Part shown: positions 37,233 through 46,080 of the stretch, piece by piece
Layout: every line of letters starts with the position of its first letter
How positions within the stretch are numbered: the stretch's first letter is position 1
DNA from: an uncultured Desulfobacteraceae bacterium
Lineage (GTDB): Bacteria; Desulfobacterota; Desulfobacteria; Desulfobacterales; UBA5852
DNA: 64,000 nt
Direction: 5' to 3'
Assembly: GCA_913060875.1 (NCBI GenBank)
Contig: CAJXSL010000007.1
Span: 140,769 to 204,768, forward strand
Notes under the pieces: generated by a model
The model's input: the letters and a program-made list of their open reading frames with translations, nothing else
Told to the model about the DNA's origin: nothing
Database searches by the model: none
Program-made: the position numbers and the translations under genes

Positions 37233-38960
37233 ATGACGACCGAAACGAACAGCCGGCCCGTGATCGAGCGTCAACGCTATCGACGCATCATCGCTTTTGC
37301 TGCCGGCGTCCTCTGCCAAACCCTCTGGTGGGATGTTCTCTTTGCCTTTCCCCTGCTGGATCGCTTACGCCCCGCCCCGCTTGAACGCTGGAAGACAATT
37401 GCCCGGCGATACCGCGATATTGCCACCGATATGGGAGGTGTGCTGATCAAACTGGGCCAGTTCCTCAGTACCCGGGTGGATCTGTTTCCCCCTGAGATCA
37501 CCCATGAACTGGCCGGCCTGCAGGACGAAGCCCTACCGGCCCCTTTTAAGAGAATTGAAAAGGTGGTGGAAGCCAGTTTCGGCGCCCCCCTTGCCCAGAT
37601 TTTCAGCTTTTTTGCCGACCAGCCAATGGGGGCCGCCTCCCTGGCCCAGGCACATCAGGCCCGGCTGCCCTCGGGGGAAGATGTCATCGTCAAGGTCCTG
37701 CGGCCCCACATTCACGACATCGTCGAGACCGATCTTGCCGCGCTCCGGCGCATCAAGGGCTGGCTCAAACAATTCCGACTCATCCGTCGGCGCATCGATC
37801 TCGACGTGCTGCTGGAAGAATTCACCCGCACCACCCGCATTGAACTCGACCTCCATCAGGAAAAAAACAATCTGCTGCGGTTCGCCGCCGACTTTGCCGA
37901 CTTACCCCACATTTATGTCCCCCGCATTCAGGAAGCGTACTGCACGTCCGCCGTCCTGACGCTGGAAAACGTGGCCTACATCAAAATTGGCGACATGGAT
38001 GCCATGGTCGCCGCGGGCATCGCCCCCGCACAGGTTGCCGCAGTGCTTTACGATGCTTACATGCGGCAGATCTTCGTTTCCAACTTTGTTCACGTGGACC
38101 CCCATCCGGGCAATCTTTTCGTACGGCCTCTGCCGCACCCGGAAGAATCCGATGAATCCTGCGAGGGCTTCCGCCCCGGCGAAAGCGTGCCCCATTGTGC
38201 CAACCGCCCCTTTCAGCTGGTATTTATCGACTTCGGGATGACCGCCGTCATTTCCGAACGCCTCAAGGCCGCCATGCGCTCGGCCGCCATCGGGCTCGGC
38301 ACCCAGGATGCGCGCAAAGTCATCGAAGCCTACGTTATCGCAGGCGCCCTGCAGCCCGGAACGGACCTGCGCCGCCTGGAGGAGATCCACCAGGACTGGC
38401 TCCAGCGCATCTGGGGCGTCCGGCTGGGGAAAATCCAGGAAACCGCATTTCGGGAAATGCGGTATTTCTGGCGGGAATACCGGGATATCATCGCCGAGGC
38501 GCCTTTCCAGATCCAGGCCGACATGCTGTTCATCGGTCGGGCCGTGGGTATCCTGGCCGGGTTGGCCACGCGCCTGGATCCGGATTTCGACCCCTGGACC
38601 AAGACCCTGCCCTACGCCCGCCGGTTTGCCAGGGAAGAACTGACCGGCGACTGGCAGGGTATCTGGGACGAACTGCTGATGCTGGGGCGCCACCTCTGGC
38701 GCATCCCCGGCCAGCTCGACCAGGTGCTAACCCGGGCCCGGCAGGGTGCTTTGACCATCCAGGTCTCCCTGTCTCCCGAAACCCGGCGGGCCATCCGGCG
38801 CATCGATCTTTCCGTAAAGCGGTTTGCCTGGATGGTGATCGCCGCCGCCCTCCTGCTGGCCGGTGTCAACCTTCACATCGCCGAGAAAAACCCGACGGTC
38901 GGTGTCCTGTCGATGGTCCTGGCCGGAATCGCTTTCCTGTGGGGCATGCGCAAAGAATGA
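37233..38960 (+). CDS. AarF/UbiB (ABC1) family protein kinase-like
   Basis: 575 residues. The ABC1 signature is clear: GVLIKLGQFLSTRVDLFP (KxGQ motif, about 70), GAASLAQAHQARLPSGEDVIVKVLRP (Ala-rich loop, about 140), HVDPHPGNLFV and FIDFGM. The last 40 residues form two membrane helices. UbiB proteins support quinone biosynthesis as ATPases or kinases. An anaerobe such as this would use menaquinone. The ATG at 37233 has only GGGAG at 10 bases. The SLC13 gene follows 154 bases downstream. Confidence 0.85.
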   Translation: MTTETNSRPVIERQRYRRIIAFAAGVLCQTLWWDVLFAFPLLDRLRPAPLERWKTIARRYRDIATDMGGVLIKLGQFLSTRVDLFPPEITHELAGLQDEALPAPFKRIEKVVEASFGAPLAQIFSFFADQPMGAASLAQAHQARLPSGEDVIVKVLRPHIHDIVETDLAALRRIKGWLKQFRLIRRRIDLDVLLEEFTRTTRIELDLHQEKNNLLRFAADFADLPHIYVPRIQEAYCTSAVLTLENVAYIKIGDMDAMVAAGIAPAQVAAVLYDAYMRQIFVSNFVHVDPHPGNLFVRPLPHPEESDESCEGFRPGESVPHCANRPFQLVFIDFGMTAVISERLKAAMRSAAIGLGTQDARKVIEAYVIAGALQPGTDLRRLEEIHQDWLQRIWGVRLGKIQETAFREMRYFWREYRDIIAEAPFQIQADMLFIGRAVGILAGLATRLDPDFDPWTKTLPYARRFAREELTGDWQGIWDELLMLGRHLWRIPGQLDQVLTRARQGALTIQVSLSPETRRAIRRIDLSVKRFAWMVIAAALLLAGVNLHIAEKNPTVGVLSMVLAGIAFLWGMRKE

Positions 38961-39114
38961 AACGCCGGTTTCCATCCCGGTGCCAAAACGCACCCATCAG
39001 ACTGATGCCGCCGCCGCTTGAATCCTTTCCCTGAGATGGCTGCCTTGAACAATTCGCGGACTTCCCTTAAAAAGGACGTTGGAAGAAAATCCGCCACCCT
39101 GCAGGAGATGCCGC

Positions 39115-40899
39115 GTGCCTATCGATGCCTATCTGACGCTATCCCTGATCGTGATGACTTTTCTGCTGCTGGTCCGGACCGCTATCCCGGCCGCCGCCGT
39201 TTTCTTCGGGGCCCTGGCCGTTGCCATGACCCTGGACCTTGCCCCACCGGCCGACCTGCTGAAGGGCTTCAGCAACCAGGGCACCCTGACCGTGGGCGTC
39301 TTGTACATCGTCGCCGCGGGCATGTATGCCACCGGGGCTATCAACCTCATCATGGAGCGCCTGATCGGCAAGCCCAAAAGCTTGCTTGGCGCCCAGTTCA
39401 AAATGCTGCCGCCAATCGCTTTTGCCAGCGCGTTTCTCAACAACACCCCGCTGGTGGCCATGATGATACCAGTCATCCGCGACATCAGCCGCACCTATCG
39501 TCTTACGGCCCGTCATCTGCTGATTCCACTGAGCTTCACGTCGATCCTGGGCGGTATCTGTACGCTGATCGGCACTTCGTCCAACCTGATCATCGCCGGA
39601 CTGGTGGCAGCGACGATTGCCGACAACACCAGCCCGGACCTGCGGTTCATTCGCATGTTCGACACGGCCTGGGTTGGCGTTCCGGCGGTCCTCATCGGCG
39701 TCCCGTTCATGATTCTGGCCGGCCGCTTTCTCCTCCCGGGCGCCTCTCAAAAGGTCAGCGAACGCCCCCTTCTGCGGCGCTACCGGGCTGAATTTCGAAT
39801 CGATCGGGAAACCTGCCTGGACGGCTGCCAAATGGATGAAACCGGGTTTACCGCCTTTGACAACGTCGACCTTTGCGGTGTTACCCGCAAGGGTAAAACG
39901 ATCCCCATCGATGACAACCTCCAACTGCAATCCGGCGACCGGCTGGCATTTACAACCGACCTGGGCGCCATAACCGATCTATGGCGGCAGGAGGGGTTGA
40001 CCCCGCACCTGTCCGGAACCCCCATGGAAAGCGAACGCCATACCCATCAGTTGATCAACGCGGTGGTTTCGCGGCGCAGTCCGGCGGTGGGCTGGAAGAT
40101 AGGGGACCTTCCCCGTCAGAAAAGCCCTTACCAGATCAAACTGGTGGCCTTGTCACGCCGTGCCGAGCCCCCCGACATGCCCCTGATGGACCTCACGGTG
40201 GAAGCCGGCGACAACGTTGTCCTGGAAGTAAATGATGCTTTCTTCTACGAAAGTCGGCTTGATATGGACTTTTCCGTGACCAAGCCATTGGAGGGCTACC
40301 GCTTGCAGCGAACCGACCGGGCAGTTGTGGCGGGTTTGATCACGCTGGGGATGATTCTGTCGGCCGCCATGGGATGGATGACGATGCTCAACGCCGGCAT
40401 GCTGGCCAGCGGGGCCATGCTGCTGACCGGCTGCCTCTCCCTGCGGACGGCGGCCCGCAGCATCGACTGGGGAACCCTGACCGTAATCGCCTGCGCCGTG
40501 GGACTCGAATCCGCCATCACCCACAGCGGTCTGGCCGACCAACTGGCCCTGGGGATTACCCGGATGGGCGGCGGCAACCCCCTCATGTCCCTTGCAGCGG
40601 TCTTCCTGGGGGCCACCGTCATTACCAATGTGATCACCAACAACGCCGCCGCGGCCTTCATGTTTCCCATCGCTTTGGCCACGGCCCAGCAGCTGGGGGT
40701 CAGTTTCATGCCCTTTGCCATCACGCTCATGGTGGCGGCGTCCTGCGCCTTCATTACCCCGACGGGCTACCAGACCAACATGATGGTCTGGAGCGCAGGC
40801 GGGTACCGCTTCACCGATTTTAGCAGGATCGGTCTGGTCATGACGCTTATTCTGGGCGTCACGACCCTGGTGATCACCCCGATTGTCTTCCCGTATTGA
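39115..40899 (+). CDS. SLC13/DASS-type anion permease with RCK_C domains
   Basis: 594 residues. GTG 39115 (GGAG 8 bases upstream) is chosen over an upstream in-frame ATG at 39079. Two membrane halves contain the SLC13 hairpin signatures (SAFLNNTPLVAMMIPV near 115 and NVITNNAAAAFMFPIA in the second half). Between them are two soluble RCK_C-like domains (about 220-300 and 315-400, RLAFTTDL and NVVLEVND). Carries sulfate, carboxylates or similar anions with sodium in known relatives. In a sulfate reducer sulfate uptake is attractive but not shown by the sequence. Confidence 0.85.
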   Translation: MPIDAYLTLSLIVMTFLLLVRTAIPAAAVFFGALAVAMTLDLAPPADLLKGFSNQGTLTVGVLYIVAAGMYATGAINLIMERLIGKPKSLLGAQFKMLPPIAFASAFLNNTPLVAMMIPVIRDISRTYRLTARHLLIPLSFTSILGGICTLIGTSSNLIIAGLVAATIADNTSPDLRFIRMFDTAWVGVPAVLIGVPFMILAGRFLLPGASQKVSERPLLRRYRAEFRIDRETCLDGCQMDETGFTAFDNVDLCGVTRKGKTIPIDDNLQLQSGDRLAFTTDLGAITDLWRQEGLTPHLSGTPMESERHTHQLINAVVSRRSPAVGWKIGDLPRQKSPYQIKLVALSRRAEPPDMPLMDLTVEAGDNVVLEVNDAFFYESRLDMDFSVTKPLEGYRLQRTDRAVVAGLITLGMILSAAMGWMTMLNAGMLASGAMLLTGCLSLRTAARSIDWGTLTVIACAVGLESAITHSGLADQLALGITRMGGGNPLMSLAAVFLGATVITNVITNNAAAAFMFPIALATAQQLGVSFMPFAITLMVAASCAFITPTGYQTNMMVWSAGGYRFTDFSRIGLVMTLILGVTTLVITPIVFPY

Positions 40900-40944
40900 C
40901 GACGGGCTTAATTCAAAATGCCCCCATTATCAGTAAGCCGCCGA

Positions 40945-42336
40945 TCATAAACCGGCCAACAAATCATCCTCGAAAAATGGTTTGAGCATGTAGATAATAT
41001 CGCTCTCGCGCGAGGGATACGGTGTCATCACGTGGCGCCAGTAGAGATCCTCCACACTGCGTTGGTCCAGCATGGCCTCCTTGAAAATGTTGATCAGACC
41101 GGCGGCATTGTCGGAAATAATATGGGCGCCTAGAACATGGTTGTCGTCGTCCACCATGATCTTGTAGGCGGCATGGGGCATGCCGATACGCCGGTAGGTG
41201 GGCCAGGCGAGGTTGCGGTCGCCGGTTTTGTAGTAGCGGATACCGTCGGCCTGTAGCGCTTCTTCGGTGGCCCCCACCATGGCATATTGAGGGTAGGTGA
41301 AAAGAATCGACGGCACGGTCCGGTGATCCACGCTCGCTCCGGCCCCCCCCTCGATTTCCGCCAGGATGTTTTTGGCCGCCACGTAGGCTTCGTAATCCGC
41401 CACCCGGGCCAGCTGGATGGTAGCAGCGCAATCCCCCACGGCGAAAACCCGCGGATTGGAGGTCCGCATTTCCGCGTTGACCGTGATCCCCCGGCGGCTG
41501 TGGGCCACGCCGCCGGCATCCAGTTGCAGTTCCCCGATGGACGGCACCCGGCCGGCCCCATGCACCACCAGGTCGGCCGTGATATCGTCGCCCCCCCGGG
41601 TCCGCACCACGAATCCGGAGCCGGTTTGCGTTACGCCCGTCAAATCCACCGCCGTCCGGATGTCGATCCCTTCGGCCCGGGAAGCAACCATGAGCTGCTC
41701 CACCATTTCGGCATCGAAGGGGCCTAAGGGACGCGGCAGCACTTCCAGAATCGTGATGGCTTCGGCCGGCCCCAGGCGGGCGGCAAAATGGGCGAACTCG
41801 AAGGAGATGAAACCACCGCCGATAAAGACGATCCGCGGGGGCAGGCGGTCCAGTTCCAGGAAATCACTGCTGGTGACGAGATGCTCGGCCCCCGGGAAGG
41901 GCAGCGGCATGGGATGGGCGCCCGTGGCCAGGACGATATACTTCCCCCGGATAGGGCGGCCGTCCACCGTCAGAGTGGTCTCATCCTGGAAAACCGCCGT
42001 TCCGTCAATAAAATCGATACCGGCCCCCACCAGCCCTTTGCGGGTACCCTCGGGAATGGGGTCGGTAAAGGCCCGCTTTTCATCCCGGATGCGGGACCAT
42101 TCCAGTTCCGGGGGCCGAACCAGGCCTTTGCCTTCCATATGCCGCGCCCGGGCCATGGTCTCCGTGGCTTCGTAATACCATTTCTTGGCCTGGCAGCCGG
42201 CCAGGGCGCAGATCCCCCCCGGGGTGGGGCTGTTTTCCACCACGGCCACGGAAAGTCCGTATTCCATAAGGGTATAGGCTGCGGTCTGACCTCCCGATCC
42301 GGAACCGACAACCACTACATCATAAGATTTCACCAT
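40945..42336 (-). CDS. Pyridine nucleotide-disulfide oxidoreductase family protein
   Basis: 463 residues: FAD Rossmann motif (VVVGSGSGGQTAA), disulfide pair C43-x4-C48 (GGICALAGCQAKK), NAD Rossmann (IVFIGGGFISFEFA), second FAD motif (VFAVGDCAA) and a C-terminal dimerisation domain. In dihydrolipoamide, glutathione and mercuric reductases the C-terminus carries His-Pro; here the matching stretch is MTPYPSRESD, Tyr for His. So it is not a standard dihydrolipoamide dehydrogenase, and the substrate is unknown. GGAGG precedes the ATG. Confidence 0.85.
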   Translation of the reverse strand: MVKSYDVVVVGSGSGGQTAAYTLMEYGLSVAVVENSPTPGGICALAGCQAKKWYYEATETMARARHMEGKGLVRPPELEWSRIRDEKRAFTDPIPEGTRKGLVGAGIDFIDGTAVFQDETTLTVDGRPIRGKYIVLATGAHPMPLPFPGAEHLVTSSDFLELDRLPPRIVFIGGGFISFEFAHFAARLGPAEAITILEVLPRPLGPFDAEMVEQLMVASRAEGIDIRTAVDLTGVTQTGSGFVVRTRGGDDITADLVVHGAGRVPSIGELQLDAGGVAHSRRGITVNAEMRTSNPRVFAVGDCAATIQLARVADYEAYVAAKNILAEIEGGAGASVDHRTVPSILFTYPQYAMVGATEEALQADGIRYYKTGDRNLAWPTYRRIGMPHAAYKIMVDDDNHVLGAHIISDNAAGLINIFKEAMLDQRSVEDLYWRHVMTPYPSRESDIIYMLKPFFEDDLLAGL

Positions 42337-42597
42337 TGACCTCCTTTCGATCTTCGCTCCGCATTAGGGTAAGACTGAACATAAGCTATTTCAAAGTTGA
42401 ACACCACAATCCCCTCCCACCGAAATGTGAAGCCGCCATGCCCGTGGTGAAAGGCATTGACGGAGACCACTCTATCGGCCTATATCTCATAACAAATCGC
42501 TGTCGGTTGCCTGCCTCCCGAAACGGAGGCCGTTTCTTATCGATGTCATTCAACCCCATAACCCCAGCAGTATCGTGGTAAAACGGAAGGAGCCCTA

Positions 42598-43434
42598 ATG
42601 AGCACCGTTCAGATTCTCTGCGACAACAACATCGGTCGGATCGACTTTCTGGGGGAGCACGGCTTTGCCGCGCTCATCGAGCACGATGGCAAAACCTATC
42701 TTTTCGACACCGGCCAGGGTCACACCCTGCCCCACAACGTCAAGGCCGGCGGTTTTCCACTGGAGGGGATCGAAGCCATCCTCCTGAGCCACGGCCATTT
42801 CGACCACACCGGCGGGCTGCCTTGGGTTCTGGGAGAAACCGGCCCTAAAAACATTATCGCCCATCCGGCCGTATTTGCACAGCACATGGCCCGCATCTCA
42901 CCCGACCCGGCGGTGGCGCCGATGTATATTGGTACGCCGAAAACCCAGGGGGCTTTTGAAGCCGATGGCGCCTCTTTTACCTTTATCGAAATAACCGAAG
43001 AAATTGCCCCGGGTTTTCATTTCATCACCGGTTACGCCCGTAACCCCGAACAAACCCCCGGCGACACCCAGTTGGTGCTGGCCGAAGGCGAAGGCCACAT
43101 TCCCGACCCCATCGCCGAAGACGCCAACCTGCTGCTGGAAACCCCTTCCGGTCCGGTCCTCGTTCTGGGATGCGCCCATGGCGGGGTGCTCAATATCATG
43201 GATCACGTCCGGGAAAAATTCGGCATCACCCGTCTGCATGCCGTGCTGGGGGGCACCCATCTGATGTTTTACGCACCGGAGCAGATCCAGGCCGCCATCG
43301 ACACGTTCGAGGCCTTCGAAGTGAAGTTGGTGGGCGTTTCCCACTGTACCGGGACCCAGGCCGGCATGGTTTTGGCCCAGCACTTCGGGGACCGCTTCCA
43401 GCAGGCGGCGGCGGGAAGCCGGTTTGAGTTTTAA
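42598..43434 (+). CDS. Metallo-beta-lactamase-fold hydrolase
   Basis: 278 residues, cytoplasmic. The binuclear metal motif HGHFDHTGG is at 65-73, with further His at about 94 (AHPAVF), 199 (CAHGG) and 256 (SHCTG). The layout and CAHGGVLNI motif match the family annotated as ribofuranosylaminobenzene phosphate synthase-like, though most bacterial members have no proven reaction. AAGGAG precedes the ATG. A 39-base perfect hairpin follows the stop. Confidence 0.85.
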   Translation: MSTVQILCDNNIGRIDFLGEHGFAALIEHDGKTYLFDTGQGHTLPHNVKAGGFPLEGIEAILLSHGHFDHTGGLPWVLGETGPKNIIAHPAVFAQHMARISPDPAVAPMYIGTPKTQGAFEADGASFTFIEITEEIAPGFHFITGYARNPEQTPGDTQLVLAEGEGHIPDPIAEDANLLLETPSGPVLVLGCAHGGVLNIMDHVREKFGITRLHAVLGGTHLMFYAPEQIQAAIDTFEAFEVKLVGVSHCTGTQAGMVLAQHFGDRFQQAAAGSRFEF

Positions 43435-43454
43435 CAAAGTGCCCTGTAAATAGA

Positions 43455-43493
43455 TAGAACGTATCTCAAATGTAAGATTTGAGATACGTTCTA
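43455..43493. repeat. Perfect 17-bp-arm hairpin, related to the MITE ends
   Basis: TAGAACGTATCTCAAAT, loop GTAAG, then the exact complement. The arm differs from the MITE end at 13626 (TAGAAGCTATCTCAAAA) at only three positions, so it may be a deletion derivative with nothing but the two ends. It lies 20 bases after the hydrolase stop and could act as a transcription stop, though no T run follows. Confidence 0.6.
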
Positions 43494-43512
43494 ACTTGAT
43501 CGGCCGGGTGGT

Positions 43513-43713
43513 TCATTTCTTCAATTGCGCCAACCGGCCGTGCCAGGCGCAGCGCTCGCAATATGCTTCGGTATCATTAATAATCGCCAACGCATCCGCA
43601 TCGGCCGATTCCGGTACCACCTCATCACCTTGAAGCGCAAAACGGTATTCTTCGTATTCATCCTCGGGGTCCCTGGCATAAAAATTGACACTTCCGCAGG
43701 TGGGGCATTTCAT
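43513..43713 (-). CDS. Small zinc-ribbon protein
   Basis: 66 residues with CPTCGS at the N-terminus and CERCAW near the C-terminus, a four-Cys zinc ribbon, separated by an acidic region (DPEDEYEEYRF). GGGAGA lies upstream of the ATG. Probably a nucleic-acid- or protein-binding adaptor; no partner indicated by context. Confidence 0.7.
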   Translation of the reverse strand: MKCPTCGSVNFYARDPEDEYEEYRFALQGDEVVPESADADALAIINDTEAYCERCAWHGRLAQLKK

Positions 43714-44195
43714 GGTGAGCCGTCTCCCTTCATTGTTCTATTCCGAATATTTCGTAAAATCTTCGGGATAGGCCTTCCAGCAGAGGTTTACACAATAGGG
43801 CAATCTAAAGCGCCGGATGCCCGTCGTCAAACGCACGGGAGATTAACCTGCCGTGGTTGAAGGCATGAGCCCTGATGACCGTCTGCCGGCGAGCTTTTGA
43901 TGCGGCCATACCCTCCGAGCGTAGCGGCCCAAGTGAACCCTCATGCTGCCCCAGCCGATCGAGAGGTTCTTCGCTGCCACGGCCAGGCGATATACCGTGG
44001 CACCTGCTGCATATAGCGCCGATAAGCATCGCCGTAGTGTTACGGCAGAAATCATTCCGCCTGCAAAATCTGGTAATGAATTCCCCCGATCGTTGCCACC
44101 GCAGTGGGATTGATCTTCCGCTTGTGATATGGTGGGTTGTTCTTTCAGTGTGAAAACCCGCCGTCATGGCACCCCAAGAAAAGGAGACGCCCGTC
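43714..44195. other. Non-coding stretch before the CitE-like gene
   Basis: About 480 bases; a long minus-strand frame crosses it (43805-44344) but runs on into the CitE-like gene and is a shadow. No gene or repeat is supported here. Confidence 0.5.
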
Positions 44196-45125
44196 ATGCT
44201 CCCCACACGCTCAATTCTTTCCGTTCCCGGCCATGTGGAGAAAATGCACGCTAAGGCCCTTGGCTCCAAAGCAGACGCCCTCCTGTTCGACCTGGAAGAC
44301 AGCGTCCCCCCGGAAGCCAAGGCGGACGCCCGCCGGATGGTCATCCGAACGCTTCAATCCGCCGGGAAACAGACGCCACAGTTATCCGTACGCATCAACG
44401 CCCTCGACACCCCTTTCGGCTACCGCGACCTGCTGGAGGTAGCCGAGGCTGCCGGGGACCGCATCGGCACCGTGGTCATTCCCAAAGTGAACCATCCCGG
44501 CGACATTCACTTTGCCGAACGCATGCTGGATGGCATCGAACTGGCCGCGGGCAAACCGCTGCCCATCGGCATCGAAGCCTCCATTGAAACCGCCCAGGGG
44601 CTCGAACGGATCAGGGCGATTGCCGATAGCAGTTCCAGGGTTAAAACCCTGGTCTTCGGCATTGCCGACTATTCCGCTTCGGTGGGCGCCCGCCTGGTTT
44701 CCCTCTCCGGCCATGGCGAAAAAGAAGACGATATCTACCCCGGACACCGCTGGCACTATGCCTTGAGCCGAATCGTCATGGCGGCCAAGGCCCATGGTCT
44801 TATGGCCATCGATGCGCCCTATGGGTATTTCAAGGACGATGCCGGGCTTGAAAAAGCCGCCACCATGGCCTGTGCCCTGGGATGCGACGGCAAGTGGGCC
44901 ATCCACCCCGCCCAGATCGACACCCTCAACCGCGTCTTCACCCCCTCCGCCGAAGACATCGCGCGGGCAAAAAAAGTACTGGCCGCCGCAGATGCCGCCG
45001 AAGCCAAGGGGCGGGGGGCCGTAGCCGTGGAAGGCCGCATGGTGGACCAGGCCACGGTGGGACTGGCCCGGCGGGTGTGGGAACAGGCCCGGGCGCTGCA
45101 CCTTTTCGATGCCGCCGATGAATGA
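44196..45125 (+). CDS. HpcH/HpaI or CitE-like CoA-ester lyase
   Basis: 309 residues in the CitE/malyl-CoA lyase family: RSILSVPGHVEKMHAKA, ALLFDLEDSVPPEAK (Mg ligand Asp/Glu), VRINALDTPF, IGIEASIETAQGL (second Mg ligand), FGIADYSASVGAR and KWAIHPAQID. Cleaves malyl-, citramalyl- or similar CoA esters. ATG 44196 (AAGGAG at 9 bases) is preferred over 44166, which lacks a site. Nothing nearby fixes the substrate. Confidence 0.85.
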   Translation: MLPTRSILSVPGHVEKMHAKALGSKADALLFDLEDSVPPEAKADARRMVIRTLQSAGKQTPQLSVRINALDTPFGYRDLLEVAEAAGDRIGTVVIPKVNHPGDIHFAERMLDGIELAAGKPLPIGIEASIETAQGLERIRAIADSSSRVKTLVFGIADYSASVGARLVSLSGHGEKEDDIYPGHRWHYALSRIVMAAKAHGLMAIDAPYGYFKDDAGLEKAATMACALGCDGKWAIHPAQIDTLNRVFTPSAEDIARAKKVLAAADAAEAKGRGAVAVEGRMVDQATVGLARRVWEQARALHLFDAADE

Positions 45126-45175
45126 CCCCAAACGCACTACCCACCCGTGCGGATTCTGTTTCCGGTAGGGTGTCG

Positions 45176-46003
45176 TTATCGGTCTGCCGCACCGTTTCCG
45201 GTGTAGCCTGCCCGGGCTAAGATGCGATAGGCGAATAGGGCCTGGCGATAATACCGGTCGATATCGTCTTGGCTTTCGGCGTCCTGGTTCATGAAGGTGG
45301 CGTAGAATAGAAAAAGTTTGTCGTAAACGGCGGGACGCACCTTGCCGGCATGCAACAGGCGCGTCAGGATGCGGATCTCGGCCCGGTTGCTGATGCCATG
45401 GCCTGTGTAGGTCGCTACCGCCTGGCGCTGCCGGAGGGCATACCATTCCCCCACATGCGCAATTTCATGGCAGATGAGGAGATTGCGGTAGAGTGCCAGC
45501 ATTTCGGGATCGGCCGCCAGCATGCGGCACATGCGCTGGTTACGGAGGGCGTCCGGGTCCATGGCCGGGTCCATGTCGTTTCGGGCCGAAGGGGTACCGG
45601 CAAACAAACCGGCCCGGACATAGACATGCCGGTTGGTGGTGGTTCCGAACATGCGGATGATTCCCTTGTCGTTCAGGCGCTGCTCAAGGAGAGTCAGCGT
45701 AAACGGATTTTCATAGGACAGGGGATCGAATCCGAGGCCGGCCCGGACTTCTTCCTGATCGAGAAACTGCCGGATTTCATGTTCGATCCAGGGGTGCCGC
45801 TCGAGCAGACCGTTGGCGTGGATGACCAACCCCGGAGGCGTATCGAGAGAAGCCGGCGGCGCCGGTGAAACGGCACAACCCGACAGGACCCCAAAGATTG
45901 CCCACCAGATCCACAGCTTCGCAATCGGCTTGCACGTGGCAACGCCCGGCAATCGGGTCTGGCCGCGGTCTCTCCGGCGTGGTATGAGAGTATGCTGCGC
46001 CAT
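45176..46003 (-). CDS. Lipoprotein with an HEIAH metallopeptidase-like motif
   Basis: 275 residues. A hydrophobic segment (31-42) ends in the lipobox VLSGC (Cys43), though it follows a rather long polar N-terminus, so the true start may be Met further in or the signal may be atypical. The sequence ICHEIAHVGEWYAL gives a zinc-binding H179-E-x-x-H183. No third ligand could be assigned. Probably an envelope zinc protein or peptidase. No ribosome site is clear. Diverges from the PLP enzyme gene. Confidence 0.65.
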   Translation of the reverse strand: MAQHTLIPRRRDRGQTRLPGVATCKPIAKLWIWWAIFGVLSGCAVSPAPPASLDTPPGLVIHANGLLERHPWIEHEIRQFLDQEEVRAGLGFDPLSYENPFTLTLLEQRLNDKGIIRMFGTTTNRHVYVRAGLFAGTPSARNDMDPAMDPDALRNQRMCRMLAADPEMLALYRNLLICHEIAHVGEWYALRQRQAVATYTGHGISNRAEIRILTRLLHAGKVRPAVYDKLFLFYATFMNQDAESQDDIDRYYRQALFAYRILARAGYTGNGAADR

Positions 46004-46080
46004 TTATTTAATTTATAACTGCTCGAATCAAAGGTCAACCAGCGCAATCCGGCATAACGCCCCAGGATAAGGAAACCGAT

